Positions 8,767 through 15,392 of a DNA stretch of 21,200 nt are shown here, one piece after another. Made by a program: the position numbers and the translations under genes. Every line of letters begins with the position of its first letter. Within the stretch, counting starts at the first letter, position 1. The notes below the pieces were generated by a model. It was not told the DNA's origin. It worked only from the letters and a program-made list of their open reading frames with translations, and did not search any database. This DNA comes from a virus, in the IMG/VR virus record IMGVR_UViG_3300025437_000076, positions 1 to 21,200 of that record; one strand, written 5' to 3'.

Positions 8767-9563
8767 TATAGGAATCCTCCCTTGTCTTTGATAAGATCGC
8801 CGCGGGCAAACGCATCAAGATCAAATTTGGTTTGTGCCAGTCGGCTATAAACCGGCTGCAGTGAAATTTGTATTTGGCTGGCAGTGGGCATGCGTGTGGT
8901 GCCTTCGCCGCTGGGCACTTCGATATAGTCAACTTCGCCGCCCATGACATGTTGGAAATTGGTCAACACGCATGGCACATGCGGAAAATAGTGGCTTCCG
9001 TATCCATCTAGATACAAAATCGGTGGCGGATTACCAGCATTAGAGCCGGCGCCAAAGTACATTTTTGATGCGGCCCTGAAAAAATAAATACATGCTAGCA
9101 AATATTTGCCTTCTTCTAAATTTTGAACAGTGAATTCGCCAGAGATGTTGATGGCTGAAACTTCGCTGCTTTCATAGAAGTATGCAGGATAATTGCTGTG
9201 TGTGGTTTTTTGTTGCCCATATGATGCAACATAAGAAGTTGTAATTGTTGGCACATAGGGAAAAACTACACCTTGTGTGCCAGCTAGTGGCTGAAGTATA
9301 CCATTGGTGCCGCTGGCATACAAAAGAGTTGCATCAGAATTAATACTGACCCTAATGCGCCAATCTTGTTCAATACCGACTTCTTTGCCCGAGCTGCCAA
9401 AAATTACCTTGGTCTGCCCAGCCTGTGGGGCATTGGCCACATCGCCGCCAGGAGCCAAGTTGGCTATGGCCAGACGATTACCCACAGCGTCCGACACTGA
9501 GTTGGGTAACGAGATGTCGGGCATGCCGACGTCGGGTACGATGTTTTGATCAAATGATGGCAT
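8766..9563 (-). CDS. gp48: Baseplate/tail-tube junction protein, gp48-like
   Basis: A 265-residue protein heading the leftward baseplate operon. Recognisable segments are DWRIRVSI (~67-74), GVVFPYVPTITTSYVASYG, HSNYPAYFYESSEV, then a helical stretch YLLACIYFFRAASKMYFG, PPILYLDGYG, and EVDYIEVPSGEGTTRMP. This is the pattern of tube-initiator proteins annotated as gp48 in aquatic T4-like phages. T4 gp48 is longer (about 364), and gp54 is the alternative, so the numbering is less certain than the class. In T4 these proteins cap the hub and seed tail-tube polymerisation. The start at 9563 has a good ribosome binding site (AAGAGG, 6 nt upstream) and a late box 20 nt upstream, so this is probably the main late promoter of the operon down to gp6. 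Confidence 0.65.
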   Translation of the reverse strand: MPSFDQNIVPDVGMPDISLPNSVSDAVGNRLAIANLAPGGDVANAPQAGQTKVIFGSSGKEVGIEQDWRIRVSINSDATLLYASGTNGILQPLAGTQGVVFPYVPTITTSYVASYGQQKTTHSNYPAYFYESSEVSAINISGEFTVQNLEEGKYLLACIYFFRAASKMYFGAGSNAGNPPPILYLDGYGSHYFPHVPCVLTNFQHVMGGEVDYIEVPSGEGTTRMPTASQIQISLQPVYSRLAQTKFDLDAFARGDLIKDKGGFL

Positions 9564-9573
9564 AAAAAACCTC

Positions 9574-9602
9574 TTGCTTTTAATATTTATTCAGTGTAAT
9601 AT
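9574..9602 (+). promoter_or_regulatory. Weak sigma70-like promoter candidate for gp55
   Basis: TTGCTT (9574-9579), a 17-nt spacer, then TAATAT (9597-9602). Both hexamers are imperfect (about 3/6 and 4/6). It overlaps the divergent late box of the baseplate operon. This fits gp55 being expressed before the late genes, but the match is weak. Confidence 0.25.
9584..9591 (-). promoter_or_regulatory. Late promoter box for the baseplate operon
   Basis: The reverse strand reads AATAAATA, ending 20 nt before the gp48-like ATG. Inferred transcription start is near 9578, giving a ~15-nt leader that contains the AAGAGG ribosome binding site. It lies in the gap divergent from gp55. Confidence 0.65.
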
Positions 9603-9625
9603 GTGCTAAGTTTATAAAGGATACC

Positions 9626-10510
9626 ATGAAATCAAACTATCTAAACAATAAAGACATCCTTAAAGAGATTCACAAAAGCAAAACCACGTATTGTGTGTTT
9701 CTTGATCCAGCCGATGCTGACTACGACATGATACTGAATAATGTATCAGAAATTAATAAAAAGAATATCAAATTGGGACGTACTGCTCGTGCTGAACGCT
9801 TGACCAAGGCTGCATTTGATGCACAGATTGCAGCCGGTGTGGAAAAGAAAAAAATTACCGATCACGAAGTTGATGCCAAAAATGTGCCTGATACTGATGT
9901 GGTATTTAGAGTCATGACCTGGGATCATGTGCCGGTGGACATGGCCAAAACTGCCAAGGCCAAGGCCAAACTGGAAGAATTGCAAGAAGATGATCCACCC
10001 TATACCGAATACGATGACGAAGCTGACTTGTTGGCCACTACCAAGTATACCAAATGCAATTTCCCTCCATTCCAGCATTTTAAAGTAACCGATAACGGCA
10101 CCCCGTATTGCATTGGCAAGAGTCACTGGCGTGGTGACTTGATCACAGGCGAGTACAGCAAAGATCATGGCACAATGACCAAAAAACTAGCCTTGATGTT
10201 CATGAAACTATGCGAGCGTTATGCCACAAGAAGCAACTGGAGAGGATACACCTACAATGACGAAATGCGAAGCCAAGCCCTGCTACAACTCAGCCAAATT
10301 GGATTGCAATTTGACGAGTCCAAATCGCAGAACCCTTTTGCGTATTATACTGCCGCTATCACTAACAGCTTTACTCGTGTGTTAAACATTGAAAAGCGCA
10401 ACCAAAACTTACGTGATGACATTCTAGAAATGAATGGTATGACGCCTAGTTATACTCGACAAGGCATGAGCGGGGGCGGTGGTGCACCCAGCTACGACGG
10501 TGACGAGTAA
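9626..10510 (+). CDS. gp55: Late-transcription sigma factor gp55-like
   Basis: A 294-residue protein whose C-terminal half matches T4 gp55. Residues ~182-263 contain NWRGYTYNDEMRSQALLQL, GLQFDESKSQNPFAYYT and ITNSFTRVLNIEKRNQNLRD, the counterpart of the sigma region 2-like core of gp55. Gp55 binds host RNA polymerase with the sliding clamp and gp33 and recognises TATAAATA-type late promoters; eight such boxes are present in this window. T4 gp55 is 185 residues, and the extra length here is an N-terminal region (1-~140) containing TYCVFLDPADADYDMI and DVVFRVMTWDHVPV. Such a region is also my recollection of gp55 in cyanophage-type viruses. The Gly-rich tail (SGGGG, ~282-286) looks disordered. 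The start has AAAGGA 4 nt upstream. It heads a plus-strand run with gp47 and gp46, divergent from the baseplate block. Confidence 0.9.
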   Translation: MKSNYLNNKDILKEIHKSKTTYCVFLDPADADYDMILNNVSEINKKNIKLGRTARAERLTKAAFDAQIAAGVEKKKITDHEVDAKNVPDTDVVFRVMTWDHVPVDMAKTAKAKAKLEELQEDDPPYTEYDDEADLLATTKYTKCNFPPFQHFKVTDNGTPYCIGKSHWRGDLITGEYSKDHGTMTKKLALMFMKLCERYATRSNWRGYTYNDEMRSQALLQLSQIGLQFDESKSQNPFAYYTAAITNSFTRVLNIEKRNQNLRDDILEMNGMTPSYTRQGMSGGGGAPSYDGDE

Positions 10511-10518
10511 ATTGCCAA

Positions 10519-10547
10519 TTGATTCTACAACTAATTAATGTTACAAT
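10519..10547 (+). promoter_or_regulatory. Sigma70-like promoter candidate for gp47, possibly leaderless
   Basis: TTGATT (10519-10524; 4/6 to TTGACA), a 17-nt spacer, then TACAAT (10542-10547; 5/6 to TATAAT). The ATG of gp47 begins 6 nt after the -10 box, where transcription would start. No Shine-Dalgarno is visible before this ATG. Confidence 0.4.
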
Positions 10548-10552
10548 AACTG

Positions 10553-11569
10553 ATGAGTAATTTGTTTAAAAAAGCCGCGGTTTTCACGGACATTCACTTT
10601 GGCTTGAAGTCCAATAGTCTATCACACAATGAAGATTGTTTGAATTTTGTCAAGTGGGCCACAAGCCGTGCCCGCGAAGAAGGATGTGAAACAGCCCTGT
10701 TCTTGGGCGATTGGCACAACAACCGTGCCAGTATCAACATCGTGACTTTGAATTACAGCCTTAGGGCTCTGGAGCATCTCAATGACAATTTTGAAACTGT
10801 TTATTTTATTCCCGGCAACCATGATCTCTATTATCGTGACAAACGAGACATACAGAGTGTCGAGTGGGCGCGGCATCTCCCCAACGTTAAAATCGTTAAT
10901 GATTGGTTTTCAAGCGGTGATGTGGTTATTGCTCCTTGGTTGGTGGGCGACGACCATAAACGAATTCCTAAACTAAAGGGTCGTTACATGTTTGGGCACT
11001 TTGAGCTGCCGGGCTACTTGATGAATGCCATGGTGGCCATGCCTGAACATGGTGAAGTGCGTAGGGAACATTTTGGCAATTTCGATCATGTGTTTACCGG
11101 ACACTTTCACAAACGCCAAACACAAAAGAACATCACCTACATTGGCAACTGCTTCCCGCACAACTATGCTGATGCTGGCGATGACGAGCGTGGGCTCATG
11201 ATCTTGGAGTGGGGACAAGAGCCCACATTCCATGCATGGCCTGATCAACCCCGATACCGTGTGTTTAAACTAAGTGATGTGTTGAATCACACCGAAGCCA
11301 TTTTGAAACCGGGCATGCATTGCCGTGTCAACATCGACATTGACATCAGCTATGAAGAAGCATCGTTTATCAAAGAAACTTTTATCGGTACCTACAACTT
11401 GCGTGAAATCACCTTGATTCCACAAAAAGAACTAGACACTGGTGAAAATATCATGCTGGGTAACATTCAATTTGAAAGCATTGATCAAATTGTGACCAGC
11501 CAACTGACCAATATCGAAAGCGACAAGTTTAACAAAAATCTGTTGCTAGACATTTATAGAAATCTCTAA
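10553..11569 (+). CDS. gp47: Recombination endonuclease subunit gp47 (SbcD/Mre11-like)
   Basis: A 338-residue protein, essentially the length of T4 gp47 (339). It has the metallophosphoesterase motifs in order: DIHFG (D13, H15), GDWHNN (D53, H55), PGNHD (N89, H90, D91) and GHFHKR (H184, H186). These residues bind the two metal ions of Mre11/SbcD nucleases. With gp46 it forms the phage Mre11-Rad50-type complex that resects DNA ends for recombination-dependent replication and takes part in host DNA breakdown. The start at 10553 has no ribosome binding site and follows a sigma70-like -10 box directly. Its stop overlaps the gp46 start by one base (TAATG), so the two subunits are translationally coupled. 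Confidence 0.95.
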   Translation: MSNLFKKAAVFTDIHFGLKSNSLSHNEDCLNFVKWATSRAREEGCETALFLGDWHNNRASINIVTLNYSLRALEHLNDNFETVYFIPGNHDLYYRDKRDIQSVEWARHLPNVKIVNDWFSSGDVVIAPWLVGDDHKRIPKLKGRYMFGHFELPGYLMNAMVAMPEHGEVRREHFGNFDHVFTGHFHKRQTQKNITYIGNCFPHNYADAGDDERGLMILEWGQEPTFHAWPDQPRYRVFKLSDVLNHTEAILKPGMHCRVNIDIDISYEEASFIKETFIGTYNLREITLIPQKELDTGENIMLGNIQFESIDQIVTSQLTNIESDKFNKNLLLDIYRNL

Positions 11570-13338
11570 TGATTCGAATCAAAAACTTATCTGTAAAAAA
11601 CTTTATGAGCGTGGGCAATGCCACGCAGGCAGTCAATTTTGACCGTAATGATTTGACTCTGGTCTTGGGCGAAAACATTGACCTAGGCGGTGATGATACT
11701 GGTGCTCGTAACGGAACCGGCAAGACCACAATCATAAATGCACTGAGTTATGCCTTGTACGGCAATGCCCTGACCAACATCCGCAAGGACAACTTGATCA
11801 ACAAGACCAATGGCAAGAACATGACAGTCACAGTCGAGTTTGAAAAAGATGGCGTCAACTATAGAATCGAGCGTGGTCGTAAACCCAACACCATGGCATT
11901 CTATGTAGGTGATGTTGAACGTGAGATCACTGACGAAAGTCAAGGCGATTCGAGAGAAACACAGCAAGAAATTGAACGCATGTTGGGCATGAGTCATGAC
12001 ATGTTCAAGCACATTGTGGCCCTAAACACCTACACTGAACCGTTTTTAAGTTTGAAGGCCAATGATCAGCGCACCATAATTGAACAGTTATTGGGTATTA
12101 CTTTGTTGAGCGAAAAGGCTGATCGTCTCAAAGAACAAAACAAAGAAACCAAGGATGCCATACAGCAAGAGGAATATCGTATTGCAGCCGTGATCGATGC
12201 CAATCGCCGTATTAAAGAGCAAATTGAAAGCCTAAAACGTAGACAGGCCCTGTGGCAAAAGAAACGTGACAGCGATTTAGAATCCCTACAACAGGGCTAT
12301 GATGAACTCAGCAAGTTAGACATCGAAGCTGAGTTGGCTGCACATCAAGCCTTGGGCAAGTTCAATCAAACAGTCAAAGACATCGCTGACTTGAACAAAG
12401 CCATCAAACATGCACAGTTGGACGAGGACCGAGAAAGCAAACAGCTGGATCGTATTCGTCGCGAAATTACAGCCCTGGAAGACCACAAGTGTCATGCTTG
12501 TGGGCAAGACCTGCACGACAGCGATCATGACACTGTCTTGGCTCAAAAACAAAAAGAGTTACAGGAAGCAGCACTACAGGCCTTGGCCACCAACACACAG
12601 TTGATTGAACTGCAGTCGGCCCTAGACGAAATAGGCACAGCTGGTAAACCGCCCGAAGTCTACTACGATCGCGAAAGCGATGCGTTTGAGCATCGCAGCA
12701 GCATGGCCAGTATATTGAGTCAGATCATCAACAAGCAAAACGAAGCCGACCCCTACGCCGAACAAATCGAAGACATGAGCAATCATGCCATTGAAACTGT
12801 CAGCTACGACACCATTAACTCGTTGAGCAGCATTCGCGAACACCAAGAGTTTTTGCTTAAATTGCTGACCAACAAAGACAGTTTTATACGTAAACGCATA
12901 ATTGATCAAAATCTCAGCTATCTAAATGCTAGACTGGGTCAATACCTAGATCGTATTGGTTTGCCGCACACGGTCAAGTTCAACAACGACCTGTCGGTGA
13001 GTATCACTGAATTGGGGCGTGATCTAGACTTTGATAATCTCAGCCGCGGTGAGCGCAATAGACTTATCTTGAGTTTGTCTTGGGCCTTCCGCGATGTATG
13101 GGAGAGCCTGTACCAACAGGTCAATCTCTTGTTCATTGATGAAGTTGTGGACTCGGGCATGGACTCTAGCGGTGTTGAAAATGCACTGGCCATCTTGAAA
13201 CGCATGAGTCGCGAAAGCAACAAGAGCATATGGCTGGTCAGTCACAAAGACGAGTTGGCCGGGCGTGTCAGCAATGTGCTGACTGTGGTCAAGGAGAACG
13301 GCTATACCACGTACAATAACGACGTGGAAATGGCCTAA
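11569..13338 (+). CDS. gp46: Recombination endonuclease subunit gp46 (SbcC/Rad50-like ATPase)
   Basis: A 589-residue SMC-type ATPase (T4 gp46 is 560). The Walker A motif is GARNGTGKTT (45-54). Two charged coiled-coil arms flank a zinc hook, CHAC (C308, C311, within HKCHACGQDLHD). The ABC signature is LSRGE (491-495), Walker B is LLFIDE (D524, E525), and a late VSHKDE follows. Gp46 binds DNA ends with gp47 and uses ATP to control the nuclease; the zinc hook joins two complexes. All key residues are present, so it should be active. It overlaps gp47 by one base. No late box precedes it. Confidence 0.95.
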   Translation: MIRIKNLSVKNFMSVGNATQAVNFDRNDLTLVLGENIDLGGDDTGARNGTGKTTIINALSYALYGNALTNIRKDNLINKTNGKNMTVTVEFEKDGVNYRIERGRKPNTMAFYVGDVEREITDESQGDSRETQQEIERMLGMSHDMFKHIVALNTYTEPFLSLKANDQRTIIEQLLGITLLSEKADRLKEQNKETKDAIQQEEYRIAAVIDANRRIKEQIESLKRRQALWQKKRDSDLESLQQGYDELSKLDIEAELAAHQALGKFNQTVKDIADLNKAIKHAQLDEDRESKQLDRIRREITALEDHKCHACGQDLHDSDHDTVLAQKQKELQEAALQALATNTQLIELQSALDEIGTAGKPPEVYYDRESDAFEHRSSMASILSQIINKQNEADPYAEQIEDMSNHAIETVSYDTINSLSSIREHQEFLLKLLTNKDSFIRKRIIDQNLSYLNARLGQYLDRIGLPHTVKFNNDLSVSITELGRDLDFDNLSRGERNRLILSLSWAFRDVWESLYQQVNLLFIDEVVDSGMDSSGVENALAILKRMSRESNKSIWLVSHKDELAGRVSNVLTVVKENGYTTYNNDVEMA

Positions 13339-13382
13339 ATTTATAGGTTAAAACAACATGAGTCATAACTATATTACAACTT

Positions 13383-13844
13383 ATGACTTGGTTCTATCAG
13401 AATATGCCCGTTGATGCTTTGCCCGAAGATTGTGTTGGATTTGTCTATTGTATAGAAAATCTAACCAATGGGCGCAAGTACATCGGCAAAAAACTGGCTA
13501 AATTTGCAAAGACCACCTACCGGGTGGTTCAACAAAAGAACGGAGTTAAAAAGAAAAAGCGTATACGCAGCAAAATCGACAGTGACTGGCAACTGTATTT
13601 CGGCAGCAACGATGAGTTGAAACGAGATGTAGCTCTGCTGGGTGCAGAACAATTCCGCAGGGAAATACTGCACTACTGCTCTTCAAAAGCCCTTTGTTCC
13701 TACATCGAAGCACGTGAGCAATTCGATCGTAAAGTTTTAGAGTCAGCCGACTACTATAACGGACAGATTTCAGTAAGGGTGCATGGCTCACACATCATAG
13801 ACAAAATTAAAAAATCACTGACACCAAGTCAAACTCACACATAA
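13383..13844 (+). CDS. GIY-YIG nuclease-like protein
   Basis: A 153-residue protein with a GIY-YIG fold signature. The first motif is degenerate (GFVY, 19-22, in VGFVYCIENLTNGRKYIGKK) and the second is YIG at 33-35. A downstream SYIEAREQF offers E109 as the metal-binding glutamate of this family. Between them lies a Lys-rich segment (KKKKRIRSK, ~56-64) that could bind DNA. Such free-standing proteins are common in aquatic T4-like phages, and their substrate is not known to me. It follows gp46 by 44 nt. The ATG is preceded by TATATT ending 7 nt upstream and by no ribosome binding site, so a promoter at the start codon is possible. Whether it is a homing enzyme or a repair/degradation nuclease cannot be told. 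Confidence 0.7.
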   Translation: MTWFYQNMPVDALPEDCVGFVYCIENLTNGRKYIGKKLAKFAKTTYRVVQQKNGVKKKKRIRSKIDSDWQLYFGSNDELKRDVALLGAEQFRREILHYCSSKALCSYIEAREQFDRKVLESADYYNGQISVRVHGSHIIDKIKKSLTPSQTHT

Positions 13845-14195
13845 ATTTACATCATAGGCGCTGTGCATGGCTAGGTCATGCTCCATTGAAGAACGGTGAA
13901 ATACCCGGTCTGGATCTTGGATGCCAAAGACAATTACTAACTTAAGGTAATAAATGATTGAGGCGCTGTGAAAAAGATACAACCTCAGCTCATAGGATTT
14001 GGGTCTATTCCGGATCACTAGGGTTCCGTTGATTTGTGAAGCTTGAGTAGGGGGTACCGGTCAACCGCCTCCGCGCCGCAAGGCAATCTCATTAGAATAG
14101 ATGACTGTGCTACTCGGATGATGCCAGATCAATTCACCGTGCTTACGGTGAATTATGACCAATTAATCTGGATGATACTGAAGTCAATAGATATT
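13845..14195 (+). ncRNA. Hairpin-rich intergenic region, possible structured RNA
   Basis: This is the main part of the only long non-coding gap, between convergent genes. I see no convincing ORF and no tRNA or tmRNA ends. It holds several complementary pairs on the plus strand. GCATG/CATGC are at 13865-13869 and 13877-13881. CGGA/TCCG are at 14011-14014 and 14025-14028. GAGTAG (14045-14050) pairs with CTACTC (14110-14115) and encloses a GCC-GCAA-GGC tetraloop hairpin. CCAGAT (14124-14129) pairs with ATCTGG (14166-14171) and encloses a perfect 10-bp hairpin at 14131-14154. A 10-base direct repeat, AGGCGCTGTG, occurs at 13856 and 13961. Family and direction are unknown, and it could be only 3' untranslated sequence. 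Confidence 0.3.
14131..14154. repeat. Perfect 10-bp inverted repeat
   Basis: AATTCACCGT, loop GCTT, ACGGTGAATT. There is no T-run on either side, so it is not a typical intrinsic terminator. It sits inside a longer CCAGAT/ATCTGG pairing. Confidence 0.85.
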
Positions 14196-14227
14196 AAAAA
14201 AATGTTGTGAGCGCTAGCGAAACAACA
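14196..14227 (-). terminator. Intrinsic terminator for leftward gp26 transcript
   Basis: Read on the reverse strand, TGTTGT (14227-14222) pairs with ACAACA (14208-14203) around a GC-rich loop and is followed at once by seven T's (14202-14196). It lies about 50 nt past the stop of the small ORF that follows gp26. A second 7-bp hairpin (14227-14244, loop CTTG) lies just upstream and shares one base with it. Confidence 0.65.
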
Positions 14228-14244
14228 GACTTGCTTGCAAGTCT
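14227..14244. repeat. 7-bp inverted repeat next to the terminator
   Basis: AGACTTG, loop CTTG, CAAGTCT on the plus strand. It may strengthen termination of leftward transcripts. Confidence 0.6.
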
Positions 14245-14279
14245 TAATATGATGGTGAACTATAAAGGACAATAACGAC

Positions 14280-14498
14280 TTAGAAGAAAGGAACACCAGT
14301 TTTCTTGGTAACTTCGATGTTGTCTTTGATTATTTTGCCAATGATTTCACGTTCGCCATGACTCAACATCATGGCATCATCATAGGTGAGTCCACCCCGC
14401 ATGTACCAGCTGAGTCTTAGTGCTTCGTCTCGTAAGGCTTTTGACTCTTTGTCGTATCCCTCAATTAGCTTGACGATACCCTCATTATCAAGAGTCAA
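14280..14498 (-). CDS. Small tail-assembly ORF, likely translated by -1 frameshift from gp26
   Basis: A 72-codon ORF in the -1 frame relative to gp26. It is rich in charged residues, with ALRLSWYMRGGLTYDDAMM, LSHGEREIIGKII and a C-terminal KKTGVPFF. It resembles small proteins next to gp26 in other aquatic T4-like phages, but I do not recall a proven function. The only near-start codon is a TTG at 14498 with a UAAGG-type site 5 nt upstream. Both sit in the 5' arm of a 17-bp stem, so independent initiation looks hindered. The frame is open through the gp26 slippery site, so it may be made mainly as the C-terminal part of a ~354-residue gp26 fusion. By analogy with lambda G/GT this would be a tape-measure chaperone; that is inference. 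Confidence 0.65.
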   Translation of the reverse strand: MTLDNEGIVKLIEGYDKESKALRDEALRLSWYMRGGLTYDDAMMLSHGEREIIGKIIKDNIEVTKKTGVPFF

Positions 14499-14506
14499 AA
14501 GCCTTA
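14433..14506 (-). other. Large mRNA hairpin downstream of slippery site
   Basis: In the gp26 message, UAAGGCUUUUGACUCUU (14506-14490) pairs perfectly over 17 bp with AAGAGUCAAAAGCCUUA (14449-14433). The 40-nt loop can fold further: GUAUC (14479-14475) with GAUAC (14458-14454), and UCAA (14473-14470) with UUGA (14464-14461). The 5' arm contains the gp26 stop codon, a UAAGG ribosome-binding-like site and the TTG start candidate of the next ORF. No T-run follows, so it is not a terminator. Confidence 0.85.
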
Positions 14507-15343
14507 ACCGAAAAAAGCTGCGTAGTCAAACGTGATTTGGATATCAAACGGTTTGCTGCACTCGGCACAATTGACATGTACTGGTTTGACAGCACCCTCT
14601 GTGTTCAAATTAGCTAGCTTGGCTTGTACTGCTTTTGTGACAGTAGTACTTGAATTTGTATAGAATTCATTTATAAAAGTTTTATCTCGTACCTGTGTGC
14701 CATCATCGGTTTCGATGTATTCGGTGCTGTCTACCAGTGTTTGCAACCCAATGTTGACAATTTTGGCCATTTGATCATTGATCATTACGCTGCGTTCAGT
14801 CTCGTCCATGCTGGTGTTTTCAATGGCTTGTAATAGCTTTTGTTCTTCAAACTGAGCTTGATTGGTTTTGTTTAGACTAAAATACGGCTGTGGATACAGT
14901 TTGATCTTTAGGGAGTCAACTGCAACTGGATCATCGTAACTGGGCATTCTAATGTTGTCTAACACCATACGCAAATCGATAGCATAGTCATCAAAGTTGT
15001 CGCATGCTGGGCATCTAGCGTTGAACGGCATCTCATGCCCAAAGCTGGCAATTCTAATGGCAATTATGACAGCATCAACATCAATACTGGGCATGCGCCA
15101 AGCGTCTAAGATATCAGGGCAGCAGCTTTGAATCACACTGATTACACCAGCACCGTTCATGAGTGCGTCTGGCGTCTTTAGTGTGATTTCATCTTTGGTG
15201 GTCATTGGGTAGATGGCAACTTCGCCGTTCAAGGGCAACTTTATGGCATCGTCGGGCCAATAGGTGCCGCCGCTGGGCAGTTTAAGGTAAATTGCTGGCT
15301 GTCTGAAGTGTTTGGCCAAGGGATTGTTGGGGTTTGAAGCCAT
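14504..15343 (-). CDS. gp26: Baseplate hub / tail assembly protein gp26-like
   Basis: A 279-residue protein of the T4 gp26 baseplate family. The diagnostic part is VAIYPMTTKDEITLKTPDAL, then MNGAGVISVIQSCCPDILDA and IIAIRIASFGHEMPFNARC. Two CxxC pairs, C111/C114 and C259/C262, could form a zinc site. In T4, gp26 is needed for hub assembly. Its neighbours here (a small C-terminal-frame ORF and the tape measure gene) suggest it acts as a chaperone loading the tape measure. It ends FDYAAFFG, and the FF codons form a slippery site, so a fraction of ribosomes may make a longer fusion. The ATG at 15343 has GGAG about 8 nt upstream and a late box 31 nt upstream, symmetric with the tape measure promoter. 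Confidence 0.85.
   Translation of the reverse strand: MASNPNNPLAKHFRQPAIYLKLPSGGTYWPDDAIKLPLNGEVAIYPMTTKDEITLKTPDALMNGAGVISVIQSCCPDILDAWRMPSIDVDAVIIAIRIASFGHEMPFNARCPACDNFDDYAIDLRMVLDNIRMPSYDDPVAVDSLKIKLYPQPYFSLNKTNQAQFEEQKLLQAIENTSMDETERSVMINDQMAKIVNIGLQTLVDSTEYIETDDGTQVRDKTFINEFYTNSSTTVTKAVQAKLANLNTEGAVKPVHVNCAECSKPFDIQITFDYAAFFG
14510..14516 (-). other. -1 ribosomal frameshift slippery heptamer T TTT TTC
   Basis: The gp26 reading frame here is GCT TTT TTC GGT TAA, so the heptamer T TTT TTC is in the canonical X XXY YYZ phase. A one-base backward slip continues as CGG TTA AGG CTT TTG ACT, exactly the frame of the next ORF. The stem begins 3 nt after the heptamer; melting of its first A-U pairs would give the usual spacer of 5-8 nt. 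Confidence 0.75.
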
Positions 15344-15353
15344 ATTTGATCTC

Positions 15354-15361
15354 CATAAATA
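15354..15361 (+). promoter_or_regulatory. Late promoter box for tape measure gene
   Basis: CATAAATA on the plus strand, 31 nt before the tape measure ATG. It is the left arm of a perfect 10-bp inverted repeat (15353-15362 with 15374-15383). Inferred transcription start is near 15367. Confidence 0.7.
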
Positions 15362-15374
15362 ATTGATATGTACT

Positions 15375-15382
15375 TATTTATG
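15375..15382 (-). promoter_or_regulatory. Late promoter box for gp26
   Basis: CATAAATA on the reverse strand, 31 nt before the gp26 ATG. It is the mirror image of the tape measure box. Inferred transcription start is near 15369, so the two divergent transcripts would begin within a few bases of each other. Confidence 0.7.
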
Positions 15383-15392
15383 GTAAAAAAAC

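Noticed and set aside
9083-9092. AATAAATA late-type box on the plus strand
   Set aside because: Antisense inside the gp48-like gene with no gene downstream; likely chance. Other isolated TAAATA matches inside gp6 (about 2051 and 2204) and gp5 (about 3901) were dropped for the same reason.
10549-10560. CTGATGAG, part of a hammerhead ribozyme core
   Set aside because: No matching GAAA core and flanking helices nearby; it is simply the gp47 start codon context.
13815-14018. 67-codon minus-strand ORF in the intergenic region
   Set aside because: No recognisable domain, overlaps the end of the nuclease gene and has no ribosome binding site; the region looks like structured non-coding sequence.
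14131-14154. 10-bp hairpin as a terminator
   Set aside because: No T-run on either strand; the T-run terminator is the separate one at 14196-14227.
13845-14279. tRNA, tmRNA or group I intron
   Set aside because: No T-loop, CCA end, tmRNA tag or intron core sequences found, and the neighbouring genes look complete.
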